From JAGXFP01 sp046484585 (GTDB taxonomy: Bacteria > Desulfobacterota > Desulfobulbia > Desulfobulbales > JAGXFP01): a stretch of 50,164 nucleotides of DNA. The DNA is taken from the NCBI GenBank assembly GCA_046484585.1, contig JAWOIQ010000180.1, forward strand, positions 1-50,164. Direction: 5' to 3'. Positions 25,319-34,370 of the stretch are shown here, one piece after another; positions within the stretch are counted from its first letter, which is position 1; every line of letters starts with the position of its first letter. Both the position numbers and the translations under genes were made by a program. Under the pieces are notes generated by a model that saw only the letters and a list, made by a program, of their open reading frames with translations, was not told the origin of the DNA and ran no database searches.

Positions 25319-28300
25319 ACCTGCCCCTGTTCAGCGTCCGCCGCCCGATCTTCACCACGATGATTATGGCAATCGTGCTCATCCTGGGGCTGATCTCCTT
25401 CAGCCGGCTGCAGATCGACCTGCTGCCCAATATCGAGCTGCCCACCCTGTCGGTCCGCACCGGCTACGAAGGCGCCAGCCCGGTGGTGATGGAGCAGCTG
25501 GTCACCCAGATTATCGAGGAGATCATCGCCACGGTGCCGGGGGTCGAGGAACTGACCTCCGAATCCTCCGAGGGCCGCAGCCAGGTCCGGGTCACCTTCA
25601 ACTGGGGCACCGACATCGACACCGCGGCTATCGACGTCCAGGCCCAGCTCGAAGACGAGATCAACGAACTGCCCGACGACATCGAGCGGCCGCGGGTAAG
25701 CAAATTCGACATCTCCAGTTTTCCGGTAATCATCATGGGGATCTCCAGCCCGATGGACCCGGTGGAGCTGACCCGGATCGTCAACGACCAGCTCCGTTTC
25801 CGCTTCGCCCGGGTGCCCGGGGTGGCCCAGGTCGATATCTGGGGAGAATACCGGCGCGAGATCCGTATCGAGCTTAAAGCCGAAATGATCAAGGCCCTGG
25901 CCATCCCCCTGAACGACATCGTCACCGCCCTGCGTAACGCCAATCTAGATCTGCCCACCGGCAAGATCGACCAGGGCCGCTATGAAGTGACCCTGCGGGC
26001 GCCGGCCGAATTTATCAACCTCGCACAGATCCGCGACACCGTGGTGGCAAGGGGCGGCGACGGCTTGATCAGCCTGGGCCAGATCGCCGAGGTGCGGGAC
26101 ACCTACGAAAAGCGGAGCCGGATCGTCCGCCTGGACGGCGATCCCGGCCTGCGCATCGGGATCCGCAAACAGCCCGGCGCCAACACCGTCGAGGTGGCCA
26201 GCGGCGTGCTGGCGGCGATCGCCGAAATCAACCACGATTTTCCCCAGCTGCACGTAGTGCCGGTGATCGATCAGGGCAATTTCATCGAGCGTTCGATCCG
26301 CAACGTGGCAAATTCAGTCCTCTACGGAGGGGGGCTCGCCGCCCTGGTCCTGTTCTTTTTCCTCCGCAACGTCCGCAGCACCCTGGTCATCACCCTGGCC
26401 ATTCCCATCTCGATCGTCGCCACCTTCGCGATGATCTTCTTCGGCGGCTTCACCATCAACCTGATGACCCTGGGCGGCCTCGCCCTGGGGGTGGGCATGA
26501 TGGTCGACAGTTCGGTGGTCGTTCTGGAAAATATCTTCCGCCGCCGCCAGGAGGAGGGGGAAGAAAGCGACACCGCCTCGATTGAAGGGGCGGGAGAGGT
26601 GGGCGGGGCCATCCTGGCCAGCACCCTGACCACATTGGTGATCTTTTTGCCCCTGGTCTTCGTGCGCGGCGTTTCCGGTCTGCTCTTCAGGGAACTGGCC
26701 TACACGGTGATGTTCGCCCTGACCTGCTCGCTCCTGGTCGCCCTCAGCCTGGTGCCGATGTTCGCCTCGAAATTACTGAAGAAAAGCACCGTCCCGGCCG
26801 ACCCTTCTTCCCGGCTGGCCGGACTCGCCGCCTGGTCGGATCGGCTGTTCAAACGGATCGACACCGCTTACGCGAATCTCCTCGGCCGCGCCCTGAACCG
26901 CCGGGGCCTGGTGATCGGTATCTCGGCCGCTCTCCTGGCCGCCAGCCTCTTGCTGTTTCCGCTGATCGGCACCGAGTTTCTGCCCGCCAGCGACGAGGGC
27001 CAAGTCAGGGTCAGCGGCGAGATGGAGGTGGGAACCCGTCTAGATCTCGTGGAACAACAGACCCGCCTGATGGAGGAGATCGTCTTCCCGGCCGTGCCTG
27101 AAACGCTCTCTTCGGTGACCAGCGTCACCTCCGGGGGGCGCAACGCCGAAGCCGGCGGCGATATCCGGATTTCGCTCAGGCCCGCCGCCGAACGGCAAAG
27201 GTCCAATTCGGAAATCGCCGAGGACCTGCGCAAGCGCCTCGAAGAGCGCATCCCCGGTATGAAGATCCGGGTCCGCGCACCCCAGGGCCAGTTCATCCTG
27301 GAACGACTCCTCGGCGGCGACGAAGGGCTGACCGTAGAGGTAAGGGGTTTTGATTTCGACGTCCTCGGCCATCTCGCCGAACAGGTAGGCGCCGCCCTGG
27401 AGGGGATCCCCGGCATCACCGATATCGAGGTGAGCCGCAAGAGCGGCGTGCCCCAGCAGGCAATCCTGGTCGACCGCGACAAGGTGGCGGATCTCGGCTT
27501 GACCGTCAGGGATGTCAGCAAAACCCTGGAGACCGCCCTGGCCGGCGCCAAGGCCGGCGAATTCCGCGACGGAGGGCAGTCGTACCGGATCTTCGTCCAG
27601 CTTGAGAACGCAGAGAAGCAGTCCATGGACGAGATTCTCGACCTGGTCCTGACCGCGCCGGACAATACCCGGGTGGCGTTGCGCAATCTGGTTCATACCG
27701 AGCCCAGCCGGGGTCCGGCCCTGATCGAACGCAAGGACCAGCAGCGGCTCATCACCGTCCGGGCCAATGTGGCCGGCCGCGACCAGGGCTCGGTGGCGGC
27801 CGATGTCGAAGCCGCCCTCGACTCGATAGTCACCCCGGAGGGCTACGAACTGACCATCGCCGGCAGCTTTGAAGAACAGCGGAAGGCCTCCCGGGAGCTG
27901 ACCGTCTCCCTGCTTCTCGCCCTGCTCCTGGTCTTTATGGTGCTGGCCTGCCAGTACGAGTCGTTCCGCGATCCCCTGATCGTGATGCTCAGCGTACCCC
28001 TGGCCGCGATCGGGGTGCTGCTCACCCTGTTTCTGACCGGGACCACCCTGAACCTGCAATCCTATATCGGCTGCATCATGCTGGGCGGCATCGTGGTCAA
28101 TAACGCCATCCTGCTGGTCGACCAGGCCGGCCGCTTGCAGCGGCAAGGAATGACGGTGCGGGAAGCGGTTGCCGAGGCGGGCCGGCGGCGGCTGCGCCCC
28201 ATTCTGATGACCACCCTGACCACCGTTCTGGCCCTCATGCCCCTCGCCCTGGGGATCGGCGAGGGCGCCGACGCCCAGGCTCCCCTGGCCCGGGCCGTGG

Positions 28301-28392
28301 TCGGCGGCCTGTCCGCCTCCACCCTGATCACCCTGGTGCTGATTCCGGTGGTCTTCTCCCTGGTTCACTCCGGGCGGGAGAAGACGCCATGA
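25315..28392 (+). CDS. RND family efflux pump (AcrB/HAE-like)
   Basis: Proton-driven inner-membrane exporter of 1025 residues. GTG 25315 (MNLPLFSVRRPIFTTMIMAI) is the start: it overlaps the adaptor stop and opens into the standard first helix. The frame upstream is only the shadow of the adaptor gene. Pump signatures are QIDLLPNIELPTLSVRTGYE, the TM4 region LALGVGMMVDSSVVVLENIF, and the second-half helices MVLACQYESFRDPLIVMLSV and IMLGGIVVNNAILLVDQAGR. It groups with HAE-type drug or organic-substrate pumps rather than the CusA type. Its start and end overlap neighbours by 4 bases each, indicating one operon. Substrate not deducible. Confidence 0.93.
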   Translation: MNLPLFSVRRPIFTTMIMAIVLILGLISFSRLQIDLLPNIELPTLSVRTGYEGASPVVMEQLVTQIIEEIIATVPGVEELTSESSEGRSQVRVTFNWGTDIDTAAIDVQAQLEDEINELPDDIERPRVSKFDISSFPVIIMGISSPMDPVELTRIVNDQLRFRFARVPGVAQVDIWGEYRREIRIELKAEMIKALAIPLNDIVTALRNANLDLPTGKIDQGRYEVTLRAPAEFINLAQIRDTVVARGGDGLISLGQIAEVRDTYEKRSRIVRLDGDPGLRIGIRKQPGANTVEVASGVLAAIAEINHDFPQLHVVPVIDQGNFIERSIRNVANSVLYGGGLAALVLFFFLRNVRSTLVITLAIPISIVATFAMIFFGGFTINLMTLGGLALGVGMMVDSSVVVLENIFRRRQEEGEESDTASIEGAGEVGGAILASTLTTLVIFLPLVFVRGVSGLLFRELAYTVMFALTCSLLVALSLVPMFASKLLKKSTVPADPSSRLAGLAAWSDRLFKRIDTAYANLLGRALNRRGLVIGISAALLAASLLLFPLIGTEFLPASDEGQVRVSGEMEVGTRLDLVEQQTRLMEEIVFPAVPETLSSVTSVTSGGRNAEAGGDIRISLRPAAERQRSNSEIAEDLRKRLEERIPGMKIRVRAPQGQFILERLLGGDEGLTVEVRGFDFDVLGHLAEQVGAALEGIPGITDIEVSRKSGVPQQAILVDRDKVADLGLTVRDVSKTLETALAGAKAGEFRDGGQSYRIFVQLENAEKQSMDEILDLVLTAPDNTRVALRNLVHTEPSRGPALIERKDQQRLITVRANVAGRDQGSVAADVEAALDSIVTPEGYELTIAGSFEEQRKASRELTVSLLLALLLVFMVLACQYESFRDPLIVMLSVPLAAIGVLLTLFLTGTTLNLQSYIGCIMLGGIVVNNAILLVDQAGRLQRQGMTVREAVAEAGRRRLRPILMTTLTTVLALMPLALGIGEGADAQAPLARAVVGGLSASTLITLVLIPVVFSLVHSGREKTP

Positions 28393-30020
28393 GGGCCATA
28401 ATCAAGGGCAATCCGGCCAGGGCCGCTCGAACCGTTATCTTCCTCGCCGCCCTGCTCCCCCTTCAGGCCTGCGCCAGCCCGGATCGCTGGCACGATATGG
28501 AGTCGCTCTACGTTGAGCGTTCCGAACCGGCCCGGGTTCCGCCAATCGAGCCGGAACAGCTCCCGGCCCTGGAGAGCCGGTCTTCCCTTCCCCTTTGGCC
28601 GGAAGCGGAGAACGACACCCTGCGCCTTTCCCTGGAGCAGGCGGTGACCATCTCTCTCCAGGCTAACAGCGAGTTGCTGGTTGAACGGCATGGCCCGCTC
28701 ATCGCCGGGGCTTTCGAGGAGATCGAACGCGGAACCTACGATCCGGAACTTTTCGCGGGACTGAAATACGCCGAGGAGAGGGTCAGCGAAACCGCCCGCA
28801 GCACCGGCGAGCAATTCAGCGTCGAGGCCGAGGAATTTTCCGCCGAGCTGGGAATGCGCCAGCGCCTGCCGACCGGCACCGACCTTGAGGCCGGGCTGGG
28901 TTTCACCAGTTCGACCTCGAACCGCACGCCTAAGCAACGGGAGGCCCGGATCGGGCTTTCGGTTACCCAATCCCTGCTCAGGGGATTCGGGCCCGCGGTC
29001 AACCTGCTCGACATCAGGCAGGCCCGGCTTTCCGGCCGGGCTTCCCTGTACGAATTACGCGGCTTCGCCGAGGCCCTGGTGGCTGAGATCGAGACCGCCT
29101 ACTGGCGCCATGTCCTGGCCGGGGAAGGCATCAGGATTTATGAGCATTCCCTGGCCATCGCCAGGCAGCAGCTCGACGAGGTGGAAAAGAGGATCGAAGT
29201 GGGGGTGCTGCCGCGGAACGCGGCGGCGGCGGCCAGGGCCGAAGTGGCCCGGCGGGAACAGGCCCTGATCGATAACCGCAGCAATCTGGAGGAGCAGCGC
29301 CTGCGCCTGCTGCGTCTCTTGAATATCACCGGCCCGACTCAACCCGGCCTGCGGATCGAGCCTACCAGCCAACCGCGTACCGAACCGATCCCCTTGACCG
29401 ATCAGGATGAGCGGCTGGCCCTGGCCGACCGGCTGCGGCCCGACCTGAACGAGGCCCGGCTACGGCGGGACCACTTCAATCTGGAGTTGGTCCGGACCCG
29501 GAACGGACTCCTGCCGAAGCTCGATCTTTTCATCGATCTGGGCAAGACCGGCTATGCCGAATCGTTCGGCAGCTCGGTCAACAACCTGGACGACGACAAT
29601 TACGAACTGGCCGCCGGGATCAGGTTCAGCACCTATCTGGGCAGGCGCGAAAGCGAAGGCCGCGACCTCTTGGCCCGGGCCTCTAGGGAGCAGGCCCTGG
29701 CGGCAATCGAAAACCTGCGGAGTCTGGTCGAACTAGATGTCCGCCTGGCCCTGAACGAGACCGAGCGGACCCGGCGGCAGATCGAAGCCAGCGCGATTAC
29801 CCGCCAACTCCAGGCGCAGACCCTTGAGGCCGAACAGGAAAAGTTCTCGATCGGGGACAGCACCTCGCTCCTGGTCGCCCAGGCCCAGCGGGACCTGCTC
29901 TTGAGCGAACTGGCCGAGATCGAGGCTGTGATCGATTACCGGATCGCCCTGGTCAATCTCTTCCTGGCCGAAGGCAGCCTTCTGGAAAGGCGGGGGATTC
30001 GGTTGCCTGCTGCCGACTAA
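28389..30020 (+). CDS. TolC-family outer-membrane lipoprotein channel
   Basis: Outer-membrane efflux protein of 543 residues for the adjacent RND pump. The N-terminal signal ends in a lipobox (LPLQAC, Cys near residue 28), so it is lipid-anchored like OprM. It has two outer-membrane-efflux repeats, the first from RLSLEQAVTISLQANSELLV and the second after GLLPKLDLFIDLGKTGYAES. Between them are long helices with the typical IETAYWRHVLAGEGIRIYEH segment. The ATG overlaps the pump stop (ATGA). It is somewhat longer than usual because of an extended N-terminal linker with DRWHDMESLYVERSE. Confidence 0.9.
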   Translation: MRAIIKGNPARAARTVIFLAALLPLQACASPDRWHDMESLYVERSEPARVPPIEPEQLPALESRSSLPLWPEAENDTLRLSLEQAVTISLQANSELLVERHGPLIAGAFEEIERGTYDPELFAGLKYAEERVSETARSTGEQFSVEAEEFSAELGMRQRLPTGTDLEAGLGFTSSTSNRTPKQREARIGLSVTQSLLRGFGPAVNLLDIRQARLSGRASLYELRGFAEALVAEIETAYWRHVLAGEGIRIYEHSLAIARQQLDEVEKRIEVGVLPRNAAAAARAEVARREQALIDNRSNLEEQRLRLLRLLNITGPTQPGLRIEPTSQPRTEPIPLTDQDERLALADRLRPDLNEARLRRDHFNLELVRTRNGLLPKLDLFIDLGKTGYAESFGSSVNNLDDDNYELAAGIRFSTYLGRRESEGRDLLARASREQALAAIENLRSLVELDVRLALNETERTRRQIEASAITRQLQAQTLEAEQEKFSIGDSTSLLVAQAQRDLLLSELAEIEAVIDYRIALVNLFLAEGSLLERRGIRLPAAD

Positions 30021-30026
30021 CGAAAG

Positions 30027-31217
30027 ATGATCGACAATCTCCGCAAAAACAGCGCCGAGCACCCTCCCTCCAACAGTGTGGGGTCGGTTATTCTCAGGGT
30101 GCTCGCCTTCTTCGTGATCCTGGAACCGGTCTGGATGCTCTTGCCCTTCGCCGGCTTTCTCTACGGTTCGGTGATGCACATCGAAACCTTGAGCGCAAAT
30201 CCCTGGACGGCCCGGCTGGTCCACTTCGTCCTCCCCGTCCATACCCTGTTTCCCCTCGGGCTTCTCCTGATCATCGCCGGCTGCATGATTTTTCTGATCG
30301 GGGCCTTTCAGATATACGCCGGGAAAATAGCGCGCAGCGGCCTGGTCAGGACCGGGATCTACCGGAAGTTCCGTCATCCCCAGTATCTGGCCCTGGCCCT
30401 CTTCGGCCTCGGCATCATCCTGACCTGGGGCCGCCTGCTCACCTTCATCGCCTACTTTATCATGCTCTGGCTCTACTACCTGCTGGCCGGCGCCGAAGAG
30501 CGCCGCTGCCGGGAACTCTTCGGCGCCGAATACGACGCCTACCGGGACCACACTTACTTTCTGCTCCCGGGCGAAAAAGCGGCGGGGGCGAAACTCGCGA
30601 GGTTCAAGCCGGCCGGACTGCCGGCCTGGGCCGCAATCGCCCTTTCATTCTGCCTGGTCCTGACCATGGCGACCGTTACCGGCCTGCTGATTCTCGAATT
30701 GCGGAGCGCTTTCCGAACCTCCCTGCCGGCGGTAACCGCGGCCTACCCCCTGCCCGGCCGCGGTGCGGACGCCGTCCCCCTTTTGCTGGTCAAGGGTCCG
30801 GCCCTGCAAGCCGCGCCGGTGGAGCGGGTCAGAAACCGTTTTCTGGAAAACTGCCTTGAAATGGTGCTTGCTTCGGAGAAGGTCCGGAACGGCCTGGCGG
30901 GGATCGAGCCGGGCGGGAACTCGACCCTGCTGGTCTTTCCGACTCCGGGCCGCAACTGGTACAGCGCGGCCCACCGCGATTCCAGCCGGGCCGAGGTGGA
31001 CCTTTTAATCTTTTGGGTAAAAAGCCCGGTCCCCTACCGGGGCGGCAACTTAAGGCAATTTCGCCGCAACTGGCGGATCGATCGGCTGCTCAGAGTTGAG
31101 AATATGTCCTACGGAAGGTTGCGGGCCGGGCTCGACCCCGTCACAGGCCGGACCAGAAAGGAACGGTTTATGCCCCAGATGGAGGAGAGAATCGATTTCT
31201 TCCTGAGCGGCCTGTGA
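30027..31217 (+). CDS. Isoprenylcysteine carboxyl methyltransferase-like (ICMT/PEMT) membrane protein with extra soluble domain
   Basis: A 396-residue membrane protein. Residues 15-175 hold five hydrophobic helices and the ICMT-type signature GLVRTGIYRKFRHPQYLALA, then AEERRCRELFGAEYDAYRDH. In relatives these bind SAM and methylate small molecules or lipids. One more helix follows (ALSFCLVLTMATVTGLLILE), and then a soluble tail of about 170 residues (VPLLLVKGPALQAAPVERVR) that I do not recognise. It begins 6 bases after the TolC stop, so it is the fourth gene of the RND operon. A link to modifying a pump substrate or the envelope is inferred. Confidence 0.75.
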   Translation: MIDNLRKNSAEHPPSNSVGSVILRVLAFFVILEPVWMLLPFAGFLYGSVMHIETLSANPWTARLVHFVLPVHTLFPLGLLLIIAGCMIFLIGAFQIYAGKIARSGLVRTGIYRKFRHPQYLALALFGLGIILTWGRLLTFIAYFIMLWLYYLLAGAEERRCRELFGAEYDAYRDHTYFLLPGEKAAGAKLARFKPAGLPAWAAIALSFCLVLTMATVTGLLILELRSAFRTSLPAVTAAYPLPGRGADAVPLLLVKGPALQAAPVERVRNRFLENCLEMVLASEKVRNGLAGIEPGGNSTLLVFPTPGRNWYSAAHRDSSRAEVDLLIFWVKSPVPYRGGNLRQFRRNWRIDRLLRVENMSYGRLRAGLDPVTGRTRKERFMPQMEERIDFFLSGL

Positions 31218-31541
31218 CGGCGGCCCGGATAAGACGGGACAGGCCGATGTCTTGATCTCCGGCACCTTGGAATCGCTTACCAAATGGGAGATTGGCCAAC
31301 CCTGTGTAGCTTATCCCGTGATCGGTTACTCGAAGCGTGATCGACCGAAAAGCGGAATCCCGAAGACCTGTTTCACTTCACCCCTTGCGGGCTAGGAATT
31401 TAGCCAACTCCCGGTCGGTGGCCATAATGTGCTAAGCGTGAAATGTCGATATAAATCTCATTACCCACGATTTGATCACCCCCCCGCCTCTGACTCCTCA
31501 CCGTCATCGCCCCATACAGCTGCCCTTAAGTCCTTAAGTCT
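31218..31541. other. Intergenic stretch between convergent genes
   Basis: No gene is visible. An inverted pair CGGCCTGT/ACAGGCCG at 31207-31244 spans the stop of the ICMT-like gene and could fold as a terminator stem, but lacks a T-run. The right end is simple-sequence DNA (CCTTAAGTCCTTAAGTC) leading into a heptamer repeat. Confidence 0.4.
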
Positions 31542-32167
31542 TTAACCTTGAACCTTGAACCTTGAACCTGTCCTTAACCTCACCCCTAAAAACGGCCGAA
31601 TCGCGCCCAACTGGAGTAGTTCCTCGACCAGTTCGGCCATCGGCAGACCCACCACATTGCTGTAGGAGCCGTCGATCCTTTCGACCAGCAGGCCGCCCCT
31701 GCCTTGAATTCCGTAGGCCCCGGCCTTGTCCAGCGGCTCACCGGAGGCGACGTAGGCGGCCAGCACCTCCCTTGCCGCCCCGACAAAGGTCACTTCGGTC
31801 CGCACTTCCCTGACCACGGCAACCCCCCTGGCTTTATTGATTACGGCAAATCCAGTCCACACCTGATGGGTCCGGCCGGCCAGGCGGGTCAGCATGGCCA
31901 GGGCATCGTCCGGGCCGGCCGGTTTGCCGAGAATCTCACCGGCCATGACCACCACCGTATCCGCGCCGATCACCCAGGCCCCGGGATGATCGTTAGCCAT
32001 CGCCGCCGCCTTTTCCCCGGCAAGGCGATTAACGAAAGCCTGGGGCAGCTCGCCGGGCCGCACCGATTCATCGACATCGGCCGCCACCACCGTAAACTCA
32101 AGGCCCAGTTCCGCCAGAAACCTCCGGCGGCGAGGCGAACCGGAAGCGAGGATTAATTGATCGTCAT
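31542..32167 (-). CDS. maf: Maf family nucleotide pyrophosphatase, 5' end out of frame or with non-canonical start
   Basis: House-cleaning pyrophosphatase acting on non-canonical or modified nucleoside triphosphates, originally described as septum-formation inhibitor. The body is clear: ASGSPRRRRFLAELGLEF, VIGADTVVVMAGEILGKP, and YGIQGRGGLLVERIDGSYSN with VVGLPM. The conserved N-terminal SGSPRRR motif lies upstream of the first in-frame GTG (32090), so that GTG cannot be the true start. In-frame codons further up contain no ATG, GTG or TTG. ATG 32167 followed by ACG ATC would supply a normal N-terminus only with a one-base insertion at about 32157 (reading MTI-LILASGSPRR). Either a 1-nt deletion, a sequencing error, or an ATT start near 32177 explains this. 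The last codons are made of the 3' heptamer repeat. Confidence 0.75.
31544..31570. repeat. Heptamer tandem repeat (AACCTTG)n at the maf 3' end
   Basis: Three exact AACCTTG units followed by AACCTG and a degenerate unit. They encode the last residues of Maf (FKVQG and stop), so copy-number change would alter the C-terminus. Similar degenerate CTTAAGTC units lie just outside. Confidence 0.75.
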
Positions 32168-32193
32168 TTCTGAAAATAGTGTCACCGTGAAAA

Positions 32194-32946
32194 TCACGCC
32201 CTGATCGAATAACCGCCGTCGACCACGACCGTCTGGCCGTGAATCATCCGGGCCAGGGGGCTGCACAGGAACAGGGCCAGATCGGCGACATCCTCCGGGG
32301 TGGTGAGCCGTCCCACCGGGGTCCTCTCAAGGGCGCCGCTGAGAATCTCCTCGCGGTTTGGAAATTTTTTCAGGGCCTCGGTATCGACGGCCCCGGCGCT
32401 GATCGTATTGACCAGGATCCCCTGGGGACCGAGTTCAACGGCGAGATGCCGGACCAGGGATTCCAGGGCGGCCTTGGAGGCGCCGACCGCCGTATAGTTC
32501 TCGACGGCCCGGACCGAGCCGAGGCTCGAGACCGCGATGATCCGGCCGCCGTCGACCATCAGGGGCAGGGACTGCTGAGCGAGGGTCAGAAGGGAGCGGG
32601 CGTTGATGTCCATCGCCCAGTTCCAGTGGCGGCTGCTCAGTTCCATTACCGGTTTCAGCACTCCCGAGGCGGCATTACTGACCAGGATATCGAGCCGGCC
32701 GTACTTTTCCTTGATCAGACCGAACATGTTTTTGACATCTTCGTCATTGGCGACATTAGCCTTAACCACCAGGCAATGGGCCCCTTTCTTTTCGATCAGG
32801 GCGGCGGTTTCCTCGGCGTCACGCCTATGACGCACGTAATTGACCACGATGTTCACGCCGTTTTCGGCCAGCCGCAATACGATGGCCTTGCCGATTCCCC
32901 GGGAACTGCCGGTTACCAGCGCTACTTTTCCTTGCAGATTGAACAT
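32194..32946 (-). CDS. fabL: SDR-family enoyl-ACP reductase, FabL-like
   Basis: NAD(P)H-dependent short-chain dehydrogenase of 250 residues. The cofactor motif TGSSRGIGKAIVLRLAENG, the NAASG segment, and the catalytic Tyr-Lys in the region ENYTAVGASKAALESL (Y then 6 residues then K) are present, with Ser in SSLGSVRAVENY. The C-terminal pattern NTISAGAVDTEALKKFPNRE and RMIHGQTVVVDGGYSIR strongly recalls Bacillus FabL (enoyl-ACP reductase III), which completes fatty-acid elongation. Other SDR reductases are possible. GGAG lies seven bases before ATG 32946. It is followed closely by maf. Confidence 0.78.
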   Translation of the reverse strand: MFNLQGKVALVTGSSRGIGKAIVLRLAENGVNIVVNYVRHRRDAEETAALIEKKGAHCLVVKANVANDEDVKNMFGLIKEKYGRLDILVSNAASGVLKPVMELSSRHWNWAMDINARSLLTLAQQSLPLMVDGGRIIAVSSLGSVRAVENYTAVGASKAALESLVRHLAVELGPQGILVNTISAGAVDTEALKKFPNREEILSGALERTPVGRLTTPEDVADLALFLCSPLARMIHGQTVVVDGGYSIRA

Positions 32947-33097
32947 TGGGGAACTCCTTTATCAGAGGTATATCAAAGGGCTTTCACTGGCCGGAACGAG
33001 AAACGGGATATTAGATCAATTATGGACAGGAACCAGCTTATCTCGCTCAGCAAGTCAGAATAAGTTGTTCCCCTTTAGTTGTAAAGAGAATGATGAA

Positions 33098-34048
33098 TCA
33101 TGTTTTGAAAATTCCGGCGGCACCCCGCCGGCAGGCGCCGATCAGCATCCGGCCCGGATGGAAGGTCACCGGGCTGAGTTGTTCCGGCAGGATGAATTCC
33201 GGCGCGGAGAGCTCACGGGGATGCAGCAATGGAAATTCGAGCCGGCCGGGATCGGCGCCGGCCAGGCCGCGCCGCCTGCACTCCAGCCAGATCCGGCTCT
33301 TGCCGTAATCGGCCCCGATGATCCGCATCACCGCGGTATCCAGGGCCACGGGATCGATGGCGCCGCCGATCAGCCGCAGCGGATAAGGCTCCCCTGTCAT
33401 GGGACCGCTGCCCTGCATGGCGATTACCCCGTCAAGCAGGGTGAAAGTATCGCCGAACAGGCCGGGCAGATCGACCAGCAGCTCCTCGAAGCGGGTGCCT
33501 ATATCGCCATTGACCGCATGGTGCAGGGCTTTGCGCCAGCCGCTCACCACCCCGAAGTAGTTCTTGACGGCCAGGCTGACATAGAGCTGGTTGTGGGCCT
33601 TGACCCGGGGCAGATTGACCAGGACATCGCTGTCCAGGGCCTCGACACTGACCGGTGCCTTCATCCCGCAGGGCAGCTTGACGGTCCGGGACCGCCCGAA
33701 ATCGACCATCTTCACTCCCAGAGGCCGCAACTTTTCCGCCAGGCCGCAGGCCTCCATGACCATCAGGCCGCTGCCGAAGGCCGGGGAATCCCCGACCACA
33801 ACCCTGGCGCCTTGATCGAGACACCATTCAGCCGCAGCCGCGACAAAATCCGGGCTGGTACAGGCAAGATGAAGCGGGCCGGAACCGGCCGCTACCAGAT
33901 TGGGCTTGAGAAGCGCCGTTGACCCCGGATTGATCCGCAAACCGGCCGCCTGACCGACCTGTTCTATTTTCTGTTTGAGCCGGTCCCGGCCGTAATCTTC
34001 GCAGCTTTCCAGGGCAACCGGGCATTTATCAACCGCGCTGGCATTCAT
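33098..34048 (-). CDS. DUF362 domain-containing protein
   Basis: Protein of 316 residues from ATG 34048 (MNASAVDKCPVALESCEDYG); an upstream extension is not protein-like. The DUF362 body shows GSTALLKPNLVAAGSGPLHL, DQGARVVVGDSPAFGSGLMV, VLVNLPRVKAHNQLYVSLAV with KNYFGVV, and GAIDPVALDTAVMRIIGA. These are the family's conserved blocks. The family is of unknown biochemical function and is often fused to ferredoxin domains; here no CxxCxxC cluster is present. It stands between the FabL-like gene and the CysRS-like gene on the same strand, but large gaps and a terminator-like hairpin separate it from the latter. Confidence 0.82.
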   Translation of the reverse strand: MNASAVDKCPVALESCEDYGRDRLKQKIEQVGQAAGLRINPGSTALLKPNLVAAGSGPLHLACTSPDFVAAAAEWCLDQGARVVVGDSPAFGSGLMVMEACGLAEKLRPLGVKMVDFGRSRTVKLPCGMKAPVSVEALDSDVLVNLPRVKAHNQLYVSLAVKNYFGVVSGWRKALHHAVNGDIGTRFEELLVDLPGLFGDTFTLLDGVIAMQGSGPMTGEPYPLRLIGGAIDPVALDTAVMRIIGADYGKSRIWLECRRRGLAGADPGRLEFPLLHPRELSAPEFILPEQLSPVTFHPGRMLIGACRRGAAGIFKT

Positions 34049-34116
34049 TCCGATAGATATATCATAAAACCGATAAAATAGAAGTTGGCTGAAGCGAAAT
34101 AATGCCGGATAAAACA

Positions 34117-34153
34117 AAAGGCCGGCTCTTCGGGGGAAAAGAAGCCGACCTTT
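34117..34153. terminator. Hairpin followed by T-rich run, probable terminator
   Basis: On the minus strand AAAGGTCGGCTTCTT and GAAGAGCCGGCCTTTTG form a 14-bp stem with one mismatch around a C-rich loop, followed by TTTTGTTTTAT. It lies about 220 bases past the CysRS-like gene and before the DUF362 start, so it would end transcripts arriving from the former. Confidence 0.6.
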
Positions 34154-34306
34154 CTAGGGGAAAAGTGCGAGGTATTTGTGATGTTGATTTGTTTTTTATT
34201 TAATGCAATGCCCGTGCCAATATCATAAAAAAGTAGCCGGACAACACGAATAATCGATATTTCAATATGATAGGGAAATGCATTACGCAATCGAGGCGGG
34301 GCTGTT

Positions 34307-34356
34307 TGGTACAAAAATTTATACAATATTCCCAAAAAAGATTAATTTTTGTACCA
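34307..34356. repeat. 13-bp perfect inverted repeat just after the CysRS-like gene
   Basis: TGGTACAAAAATT (34307-34319) and AATTTTTGTACCA (34344-34356) are exact complements around a 24-base AT-rich loop, starting 14 bases past the stop codon. It would protect or terminate the mRNA, but it lacks a following U-run. Confidence 0.6.
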
Positions 34357-34370
34357 GGATCAATCCGAAA

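Noticed and set aside
27040..28368. 442-codon minus-strand frame inside the RND pump
   Set aside because: Shadow of the pump gene; no recognisable domain.
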